From Promethearchaeati archaeon (GTDB lineage Archaea; Asgardarchaeota; Heimdallarchaeia; JABLTI01), in assembly GCA_013166835.1 (NCBI GenBank), contig JABLTI010000013.1, forward strand, positions 1 through 41,923: 41,923 bases of DNA, written 5' to 3'. The notes below the pieces were generated by a model. It was not told where the DNA came from and did not search any database. It was given only the letters and a program-made list of their open reading frames with translations. Both the position numbers and the translations under genes were made by a program. Of this stretch, positions 35,771 through 41,923 are shown piece by piece; position 1 is the first letter of the stretch, and each line of letters opens with the position of its first letter.

Positions 35771-36481
35771 ATGAAAATAGAATTACTGAATCATCCAAAC
35801 GAGAAGCTTGCAGAAATTGCTATTAAAATGTGTAGGGGAAAAAAGAAAGTCGCTCTAAATGAATCTGTTAATGAAGATTTAATAAGAAGAGTTGTAGATT
35901 CAGGTCATGAATCTGTCGCAGAACATGTTAATTTTACTTTCAGAATTACAGGTTTAAGTAGAGTTACTTCTCATCAATTCGTTAGACACCGTATTGCTTC
36001 TTATTCTCAAGAAAGTCAAAGATATTCAGATCCTTTAGAAGTTAAAGATAAGTATTGGGCTGTTATTCCTGATTCAATTCAAGAAAATCCTGAAGCAAAA
36101 AAATTAGCAATTGATTTTCTGGAGGAATCCATAAGAGTGAGAAAGAAAATGGATGAATTAGGGATAAAACTAGAAGACTCGAGATACTTCTTACCGAATG
36201 CTACAAAAACAGCAATTGTTGTAACTATGAATGCTCGAACACTTTGGAATTTCTTTAATTTCAGAATTTGTAGTAGAGCTCAATGGGAAATAAGACGACT
36301 AGCTAAACTAATGTATTATTTGGTTAATGATGTTGCTCCTGCATTATTTAGTTGGTGGACTCCAAGATGCGAACGAGGATGTCCAGAAAAATGTGGAGAT
36401 CCAGTTTCAAATGAGATTGAAGAAGGTACTATCATCACTGGAAAAACTATTGAATATTTGCCTAAAGATAAAAGGGATTAA
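35771..36481 (+). CDS. thyX: Flavin-dependent thymidylate synthase
   Basis: Makes dTMP from dUMP with methylene-tetrahydrofolate (or an archaeal analogue), FAD and NADPH. The 236-residue protein has the ThyX motif RHRIASYSQESQRY (72-85) and the downstream ARTLWNFFNFRICSRAQWEIR segment that binds dUMP. GGTGA at 35759-35763 is well spaced before ATG 35771. Its last 49 codons and the bases after the stop are repeated at 39865-40066, beyond the surface-protein gene. The C-terminal tail with three Cys (CERGCPEKC) could bind metal. Confidence 0.95.
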   Translation: MKIELLNHPNEKLAEIAIKMCRGKKKVALNESVNEDLIRRVVDSGHESVAEHVNFTFRITGLSRVTSHQFVRHRIASYSQESQRYSDPLEVKDKYWAVIPDSIQENPEAKKLAIDFLEESIRVRKKMDELGIKLEDSRYFLPNATKTAIVVTMNARTLWNFFNFRICSRAQWEIRRLAKLMYYLVNDVAPALFSWWTPRCERGCPEKCGDPVSNEIEEGTIITGKTIEYLPKDKRD

Positions 36482-36533
36482 TATTTCTCTCAAAATTTAA
36501 AATCCTCTTCTGAAACCATCCATTGATAATTAT
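36332..36533. repeat. 202-bp direct repeat, left copy
   Basis: Left copy of an imperfect direct repeat whose right copy is 39865-40066. They align without gaps over 202 bases with 31 differences by hand count (about 85% identity). This copy holds the intact 3' end of thyX, its stop, and a degenerate 3' end of a convergent regulator gene. Confidence 0.85.
36490..36533 (-). pseudogene. Remnant of the regulator gene C-terminus
   Basis: Read on the minus strand, these bases encode NYQWMVSEEDFKF and a stop, matching the end of the winged-helix regulator at 40023 (NNGEWIVSEDDFEL and a stop). The rest of the gene is absent here, so this is a fragment carried in the left repeat. Confidence 0.75.
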
Positions 36534-36824
36534 GAGCTACAAATAAGTGATTCGAATACATTTGGTACTTTTCTTAAAAATATGATTGCAGAAGGAACTA
36601 ATAAATCTGTATTCGGTTTAGGTAAAGGCGCATTCTTCTTCCGAGTCTGGGTGGTTGACAATTATGGTGTAGTAAGTGATTGGAGGAATACTGAATTAAC
36701 AACTGTTAAATTGGCTACTGTATAGATCGATCTCATCATAGGTGGAGGATTACTAGTAATAGTGATCTTAATAGTGGTAATCTCTCTATTTGTTCAGCGG
36801 AAGAAAAGAACTCCATCAAGATAA
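36501..36824 (+). pseudogene. 3' fragment of a surface-glycoprotein gene
   Basis: One reading frame, broken by a single TAG at 36723, encodes the end of a fibronectin type III domain (DNYELQISDSN, then FFFRVWVVDNYGVVSDW) and then a membrane anchor with basic tail (LIIGGGLLVIVILIVVISLF, QRKKRTPSR). These match the end of the intact neighbour (DHYELQMDNET, YYFRVRAVDIYDLAGGW, VIIGGGLLLITAIVVV, RKRKVVTR). The 5' part of the gene is missing: the frame runs straight into the left direct repeat, with a stop at 36498. Homology to the neighbour begins at about 36522, at the edge of the repeat. Confidence 0.85.
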
Positions 36825-36922
36825 TCTTACATATAGGTGCTATCTTAACATCTTTTTTCTTTTATTTAACCATTGTATTGATTTCTACGATAATCTTTTA
36901 TCTATTATCGTTTAATATATCT

Positions 36923-36932
36923 TTTATAAAAC
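36923..36932 (+). promoter_or_regulatory. TATA-like box of the surface-glycoprotein gene
   Basis: TTTTATAAAA is centred 27 nt before ATG 36955, so the transcript should begin at or near that ATG. This supports ATG 36955 over the TTG at 36937. Confidence 0.55.
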
Positions 36933-36954
36933 TATATTGAGGGCGATACAAACT

Positions 36955-39720
36955 ATGAATTCTAAAATTTTATCCAAGTGCTTTGCACTTTTTGTTATTT
37001 TACTATTCCCTATAACCATGACGATGTTTTTACCTACACAGGCTATTTCTGATAATGACAGTAACTTCCTAAATGCAAAAGGCAATGATAGCTTTATTGA
37101 GGATTTTACTACAACAACTTATAGAGATGGCGGTGCTACAGATGCATATGGTTGGGGATCTGGAACTGTTTTGAATCCAAGAAATTATACTTGGGAATTA
37201 TTAGATTTCTTAGCTACTCCTAATCCAGTATCTGGATTGGAAGTACAAGGAAGGAAAGCTTACATTGCTTGTCTCAATTATACATCTACACCTGATGATG
37301 TAAAAGTAATTGATTTAAGTGACTTATATAACTTAGTAGTTTTGGACACTACGAATTTTTATAGTGGATCTATGACTATAGATGTAGATGGCGACACTAT
37401 TTATGTAGGAAAGGATTTTGCCATAACTCCAGCACAATATCTTTTGACATATGATGCTACTGATCCAACCAATGTTGGAATTTATGATAATATTGTTACC
37501 AGTGGACTAGTAACTGATATTGATGCTGAAGGACGTTTAGTTTACTTTACTGAGTATGGAGCATCTGATGGTAAATCAATTGGAGTACTTGATGCTGAAG
37601 ATCCTTCAAATTTGGTTAACATTAATAACAATTGGACTTCTGATCAAGCATTGGGATTGGAAGTTGAAGGACAAATAGCATATGTTGCTGCTAGTTTTGA
37701 TGGATTCTATGTCCTCAATATAGCCAGTAAGCATAGATCATTTGAATATGGATATGTTGACACACCAGGGAATGCTACTGATGTGATTATTGATGGTGAT
37801 TTGGCATATCTTGCAGATGGTCCTGGTGGAGTACATATAATTGATGTTAATGATCCTACCAATCCTACGATAGTAGGCAGTTATGATACTCCTGGAAATG
37901 CTTTGCGTCTGGTAAAGCAAGGAAACACTTTGTTTATTGCTGATGGCTATGGTGGAGTTCAAGTGTTAGATGTAGCTGATCCGGCTAATCCTTTATTCGT
38001 GACTGAGATGCAATCAATTTCTTATGTTTCTGATTTAGACCTTTATGGTGGAGATTTAGTTGTAGGCACAGCTGATGGTGTTTATACATATCATATTGGT
38101 TATGTAGGCGACTTCTCAAGCATGTGGTATGATAATCCATATTCTGCACTAAATGCTACAGATGTTCGAGTTCAAGGAAATATTGCTTATGTTGTTGGTG
38201 GTTCAGACGGATTATATACTCTAGATATTAGTAATCCTCTAAATCCTATACTCCTTGACCAAGATATCCAAGGAGGTACACCCTACTATCGAAAACTAGA
38301 TGTTCGAGGTAATTTTGCCTATGTTTGTGATTATGGAAATGCTTTTCGAGTCTATAACATCAGTGATCCAACAAATATTATCCAAACTGATACCAGAACT
38401 CTTAGCTATACAACAGATATTGCTGTTGCGGGAGATATGGCCTTTATAGCTGATGGATCACTTGGTGTTTACATCTACAATATAAGTGATCCCTATAACA
38501 TTCCTTCACCCTATAGCTCCTTTGATGTCTTTACAAACGTGACTTCTCTTTGGGTTCAAGGTAATTATTTATATGTAGTTGATAATATTGCCGGGGGTCC
38601 TATAGCAACCAGCCTTTACATTTATGATATTTCAGATATTGCCAATGAAGTATTATTGGGATCAGATTCAGTAGATGCTCAGTTTTTTGATATTTTTGTT
38701 GATGGTGATATAGCCTATACAGCTGACAAAGATTGGATGATCCTTTATGATGTAACTGACCCTACTCTTCCAGGTTTTACTTCTTGGACTAATCAAGAGA
38801 GTTATGGTGTTTGGGGATTCGGTCCTTATTGTCTTAGTGCAGATACTTTTGAAGGAGTATCATTAGTCAATTGTACAGATATTAACCTTGTTAATTCTAT
38901 AATGAGTATCTATCCAAATGCTACAGGTGCTTTGCAAGTAACAACTCATGGCGACTACACATATGTTGCAAATACATCCTCATTGGTTATTTTGCGTCAT
39001 TTTGAGAGTGCTGGAGCAACATTCGACCCAGGAACCTCAATAGCTCAATCTTTAGAAGTCGACAGTGCAACAGGTGATGATATAAAATTAGCTACTTTGA
39101 CTACAGAACATTTCATTCCTCCAGGGACAGGCATTGACTATTATATGTCAGCTGATGGTGGCGCTCATTGGGAAGCTGTCACTCCAGGAGTAGAACATGA
39201 GTTTGTTTTTTCAGGCGACGATTTACGTTGGAAAGCTGAAATAACTGGACCCAAAGATCGCAGTGCTCATATCTATCAAATAACAATTGATTACTTCTTT
39301 AATGAAGCTCCAAGTATACCTACTATTAATGATCCTGGTGATGTAATCCAGGTAGGTAGTGTTGAAGTTAATTGGAGTACTAGTACAGATGATGCTGGAA
39401 TAGATCACTATGAATTACAAATGGACAATGAAACAGGATTTACTACACCAGTCTATACTTTCAATGTTCCTGGTTTATCTCAAGTTATTTCAGGTTTAAC
39501 GAATGGAGACTATTACTTCCGAGTACGGGCTGTTGACATTTACGACCTAGCTGGTGGTTGGAGTGCTGTAGTCAATTTAACAGTCGATATTCCTCCAACT
39601 AGCACACCACTTGATTTACCTTGGTGGGTTTATGTCATCATTGGTGGTGGACTTCTGCTTATTACAGCAATTGTTGTTGTGATAGTTGTTGTAAGAAAAC
39701 GCAAAGTAGTAACAAGATAA
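36955..39720 (+). CDS. Surface glycoprotein with LVIVD-type beta-propeller repeats and fibronectin type III domain
   Basis: A 921-residue cell-surface protein. A signal peptide (CFALFVILLFPITMTMFLPTQA) leads into about a dozen repeats of roughly 40 residues with the pattern GN-x-AYVADGxGG-x-xxxDISDPxNP (for example DLAYLADGPGGVHIIDVNDP and GNTLFIADGYGGVQVLDVAD). Such LVIVD repeats are thought to form beta-propellers used in binding or adhesion. A lectin/sandwich-like segment follows, then a fibronectin type III domain at about 775-865, then one membrane span (WVYVIIGGGLLLITAIVVVI) and a basic tail. Many Asn-x-Ser/Thr sites suggest glycosylation. The gene lies between two direct repeats that split the thyX/regulator junction. 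Confidence 0.88.
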   Translation: MNSKILSKCFALFVILLFPITMTMFLPTQAISDNDSNFLNAKGNDSFIEDFTTTTYRDGGATDAYGWGSGTVLNPRNYTWELLDFLATPNPVSGLEVQGRKAYIACLNYTSTPDDVKVIDLSDLYNLVVLDTTNFYSGSMTIDVDGDTIYVGKDFAITPAQYLLTYDATDPTNVGIYDNIVTSGLVTDIDAEGRLVYFTEYGASDGKSIGVLDAEDPSNLVNINNNWTSDQALGLEVEGQIAYVAASFDGFYVLNIASKHRSFEYGYVDTPGNATDVIIDGDLAYLADGPGGVHIIDVNDPTNPTIVGSYDTPGNALRLVKQGNTLFIADGYGGVQVLDVADPANPLFVTEMQSISYVSDLDLYGGDLVVGTADGVYTYHIGYVGDFSSMWYDNPYSALNATDVRVQGNIAYVVGGSDGLYTLDISNPLNPILLDQDIQGGTPYYRKLDVRGNFAYVCDYGNAFRVYNISDPTNIIQTDTRTLSYTTDIAVAGDMAFIADGSLGVYIYNISDPYNIPSPYSSFDVFTNVTSLWVQGNYLYVVDNIAGGPIATSLYIYDISDIANEVLLGSDSVDAQFFDIFVDGDIAYTADKDWMILYDVTDPTLPGFTSWTNQESYGVWGFGPYCLSADTFEGVSLVNCTDINLVNSIMSIYPNATGALQVTTHGDYTYVANTSSLVILRHFESAGATFDPGTSIAQSLEVDSATGDDIKLATLTTEHFIPPGTGIDYYMSADGGAHWEAVTPGVEHEFVFSGDDLRWKAEITGPKDRSAHIYQITIDYFFNEAPSIPTINDPGDVIQVGSVEVNWSTSTDDAGIDHYELQMDNETGFTTPVYTFNVPGLSQVISGLTNGDYYFRVRAVDIYDLAGGWSAVVNLTVDIPPTSTPLDLPWWVYVIIGGGLLLITAIVVVIVVVRKRKVVTR

Positions 39721-39728
39721 TAAAACAT

Positions 39729-39768
39729 GAGACGTTATATAACGTCTCCATTTCTTTCTTTTTCTTCT
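39729..39768 (+). terminator. Intrinsic-type terminator after the surface glycoprotein
   Basis: A perfect 20-base palindrome at 39729-39748 (GAGACGTTAT and its complement) gives an 8-10 bp hairpin, followed by a T-rich pyrimidine tract. Confidence 0.75.
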
Positions 39769-39864
39769 TGAATCTAGCAATTATATCCTACACCATCTTC
39801 TTCTGAGAGTTATAAATCTACGAAAATACAAGATTTTATCACATTGATTGCTGTTTCTTCTTCA

Positions 39865-40014
39865 GTTGCTCCAGCATTATTTAATTGGTGGACACCAAGA
39901 TGTGAACTTGGTTGTCCAGAAAAATGCGGGAATCCAGTATCGAATGAGATTGAAGAATGTACTATCATTACCGGTAAAACTATTGAGTATCTACCAAAAG
40001 ATAAAAGGGATTAG
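39865..40014 (+). pseudogene. Truncated copy of the thyX 3' end
   Basis: These bases encode VAPALFNWWTPRCELGCPEK, CGNPVSNEIEECTII and TGKTIEYLPKDKRD with a stop, 49 residues matching the ThyX C-terminus except at four positions (S/N, R/L, D/N, G/C). No start or catalytic part is present. About three quarters of the base differences from the intact gene are synonymous. Confidence 0.9.
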
Positions 40015-40066
40015 TATTTTTCTTATAATTCAAAATCATCTTCTGAAACAATCCACTCACCATTAT
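39865..40066. repeat. 202-bp direct repeat, right copy
   Basis: Right copy of the repeat at 36332-36533. It holds a truncated thyX 3' end and the intact 3' end of the regulator gene, the mirror of the left copy, in which thyX is intact and the regulator is truncated. Confidence 0.85.
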
Positions 40067-41711
40067 TCCATCTGCTTACAAACAATTCATCTTTGTCTTT
40101 CTGAATTTCAGGTCGACCCACGATTATCTGTGTATTGATACCATCTGGTAGATACCAATTAAATAATTCAGCCATCCCCATAGTTATGGAAGAAGGAAGT
40201 CTTGAAAATAACATTAAGCCATTAAAAGTTCCATTTATTTCCCCACAGTACACATGTGGAAGATGGTAACAGAAATTGATAATTCGCTCACGCAAATTAT
40301 TGTGATTCTTACTTGTTTTATTAGAATTAACTTCGAGATAAGCAGAAATCTCTCCATCACTTCTAGGTAAGATTACTTGTATATCCTCATAGATTATTTT
40401 ATTTTCAAATAATTTCTTTATGCGTTGAACTGTTTCATTCATATCTTTCTTAATATTCTTCTGGATAGCTCTTCGATTATAAATTCCAGTCATAAATTGG
40501 TTTAGAATTTTTAGATCCAAGGAATCTAGATCAAGGTATTTGGTTTCAACAATTCGAGTTGGAATAACAATATTTCCCAACAAATTTGATTTTTCTTTAT
40601 GTGTCTCAGTTGAAACATTATCAAATAGGCTACTTTCAATTGCTATATCATTTAAATTGAAATTCAATGATTTCGTTTTAGTATTGAAATATTTAAACCA
40701 ATAACTACGAAAAGCTGAATGTAACTCGAAAACATGAAACTCAACAATTTGATTTTTTTCTTTTAGATTTTGACAATAATTGACGAGTTTTTTGTAATAG
40801 TCTTTCGTTTTAGGTCCAACATAGAATTGAGTTATAACGCAAGCATTTAGACAAATGAATTTATGGGTATACAAAAATGGATTTCTGATAGGAGTTCGAA
40901 AATATACTCTTTGTTTTTTCGTGCAAATTAATAGTACCATAAACTGGGTCAAACCTAATGCAAGATAATTTATACGATACTTTTTTATTAAAACGTTCAT
41001 CTCAAGTAGTTTTTTTACTGTTTTCGCAATTGTGCCATGATGTAAAGAGAGATTCTTCTCAAGTTCTTTAGGTTTAATAGTCTGCTTAATTAGTGCAATA
41101 TTCATTATGTCAATTGCATTATCAGATATATTGACTGATTCTTGAAAAGTGTTCGATAAAATAAGCGATATTTCATGGGGATCTAAATCACTAGTTTGCT
41201 TATTTGCCAATCTTTTCTTCACTAATTCTTCATGTTGATATTGTGTTTTGTATAAACCTTGCTTAAGAACTTCCAATAATCCAGGTGAACCTGCTGAAGA
41301 GATTAACAGCTTACAGCTATCAATGTATACTTGCAAATCTGGAGAAATTTCTCTCCATAACTTTTCCCATTTTTCATGCTCTATATGTGATAATTTCATA
41401 GACAAAGGATAAGCATTAGCTATTAGTCTTACCCACCAAGAATCTCGCATTTGTTTTGGAACAAACAGGAGTATTGCTTCACGCCAAAAAATCGCATTTC
41501 TATAATGAACTCCCTGCAACATTTTTTGATTAATAAAAAGTGTTTCTCCAACAAATTTACTCCACTTACTCTCATTATCTAATTCAAAACCAACTCCAGG
41601 TTCAACTCTTTTGGGACTATATTTGGTTTCATGAAAGTATTGTTTTATTACTTTAACCTTCTCGTATAATTCATTTTCAAGTTGTGTTAAATTTCCGAGA
41701 TAGGATTCCAT
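40023..41711 (-). CDS. Large winged-helix transcriptional regulator with two HTH units
   Basis: A 562-residue cytoplasmic protein that seems to be a DNA-binding regulator. Two winged-helix-like segments are visible: about 200-250 (DIMNIALIKQTIKPKELEKN, then HHGTIAKTVKKLLEMNVLIK) and about 395-450 (LDLDSLDLKILNQFMTGIYN, then RRAIQKNIKKDMNETVQRIK), the second very like an Lrp/AsnC HTH. Each is followed by an alpha/beta region of about 100 residues, perhaps a RAM-like sensor, so the protein may be an internal duplication. The N-terminal 190 residues are helical and unassigned. ATG 41711 has GGTG upstream. The 3' end lies in the right direct repeat, and a second, broken copy of that end follows thyX. 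Confidence 0.7.
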   Translation of the reverse strand: MESYLGNLTQLENELYEKVKVIKQYFHETKYSPKRVEPGVGFELDNESKWSKFVGETLFINQKMLQGVHYRNAIFWREAILLFVPKQMRDSWWVRLIANAYPLSMKLSHIEHEKWEKLWREISPDLQVYIDSCKLLISSAGSPGLLEVLKQGLYKTQYQHEELVKKRLANKQTSDLDPHEISLILSNTFQESVNISDNAIDIMNIALIKQTIKPKELEKNLSLHHGTIAKTVKKLLEMNVLIKKYRINYLALGLTQFMVLLICTKKQRVYFRTPIRNPFLYTHKFICLNACVITQFYVGPKTKDYYKKLVNYCQNLKEKNQIVEFHVFELHSAFRSYWFKYFNTKTKSLNFNLNDIAIESSLFDNVSTETHKEKSNLLGNIVIPTRIVETKYLDLDSLDLKILNQFMTGIYNRRAIQKNIKKDMNETVQRIKKLFENKIIYEDIQVILPRSDGEISAYLEVNSNKTSKNHNNLRERIINFCYHLPHVYCGEINGTFNGLMLFSRLPSSITMGMAELFNWYLPDGINTQIIVGRPEIQKDKDELFVSRWNNGEWIVSEDDFEL

Positions 41712-41923
41712 AATTCCAACACCATTTCTGTTTATTTTTTCAAGAAAAAACGATTTTTTCCGTTAGAAACTGGAATAACGAAATAAACCATTTAATCAAA
41801 AATTAAACTATTTTTGTTATTATTTAAGGTTTTTACATTCTTTTCAAAAAGAAAAGAAGGAATTTTAGTGAAGTAAAGCGAAAAAGAAGGTCTTAGAAAA
41901 CTTCTTTTGAAAAAAGAATCGTT

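Noticed and set aside
36501..36824. Calling the fibronectin-anchor frame a real small gene
   Set aside because: It has no start or signal peptide, an internal TAG and a missing 5' part; it fits a 3' remnant of a larger gene.
39729..39748. The perfect 20-bp palindrome as a protein operator or recombination site
   Set aside because: It lies just after a stop codon and is followed by a T-rich tract, so a terminator explains it.
36332..40066. Calling the glycoprotein cassette a transposon or insertion sequence
   Set aside because: There is no transposase or integrase, no inverted ends, and a 202-bp repeat is far longer than a target-site duplication.

Overview
The window is an AT-rich, intron-free stretch of archaeal chromosome, most likely from an Asgard archaeon (Promethearchaeota). 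Archaeal hallmarks are CDP-archaeol synthase, an archaeal/eukaryal-type TrpRS, TATA-like boxes about 25 nt before starts, and frequent GTG/TTG starts. Asgard-like hallmarks are an E2 ubiquitin-conjugating-type protein (31601-32068), a Ras/Rab/Arf-like small GTPase with a long tail (19259-20239), and a protein that appears to join a Cdc48/VAT N-domain to a von Willebrand A domain (16641-18131). The class cannot be fixed from the sequence alone. I see no rRNA, tRNA, CRISPR array or intact insertion sequence.

Layout. 1-11 kb: pyrF, an unknown 524-residue protein, a large FtsX/MacB-type permease, an overlapping pair (cyclase-fold protein and PHP phosphoesterase), trpS, a small membrane protein, carS and an RNase of the metallo-beta-lactamase fold. 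11-19 kb: panE with an Mrr-like protein, a NuoD-like protein without nickel ligands, a surface protein, a NuoH-like membrane subunit with a partner membrane protein, the Cdc48N-vWA protein and a pilin-like protein. 19-31 kb: small GTPase, ModE-type HTH protein, a PaaK-like adenylating enzyme without its C-terminal subdomain, a phosphofructokinase with pyrophosphate-type residues, an amidohydrolase in tandem with a GCS2-like ligase carrying a histone-H1-like linker, and metG. 31-36.5 kb: a small repeat protein, the E2, a possible structured RNA, inorganic pyrophosphatase, a three-gene ABC exporter and thyX.

36.3-41.7 kb is the most unusual part. A surface beta-propeller glycoprotein gene, preceded by the broken 3' end of a related gene, sits between two 202-bp direct repeats that are about 85% identical by hand count. 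Each repeat holds the 3' end of thyX plus the 3' end of a convergent winged-helix regulator gene. This looks like a cassette inserted between thyX and the regulator by integration or duplication at their shared 3' junction. In the coding part of the repeat most differences are synonymous, so the second thyX end probably diverged while part of a working gene, perhaps in a relative.

Functional links: the pyrophosphate-type phosphofructokinase and the soluble pyrophosphatase both act on PPi; pyrF and thyX supply pyrimidine nucleotides; NuoD- and NuoH-like proteins suggest a dispersed complex-I-related membrane machine; E2, small GTPase and Cdc48N-vWA are eukaryote-like parts encoded apart from their usual partners.
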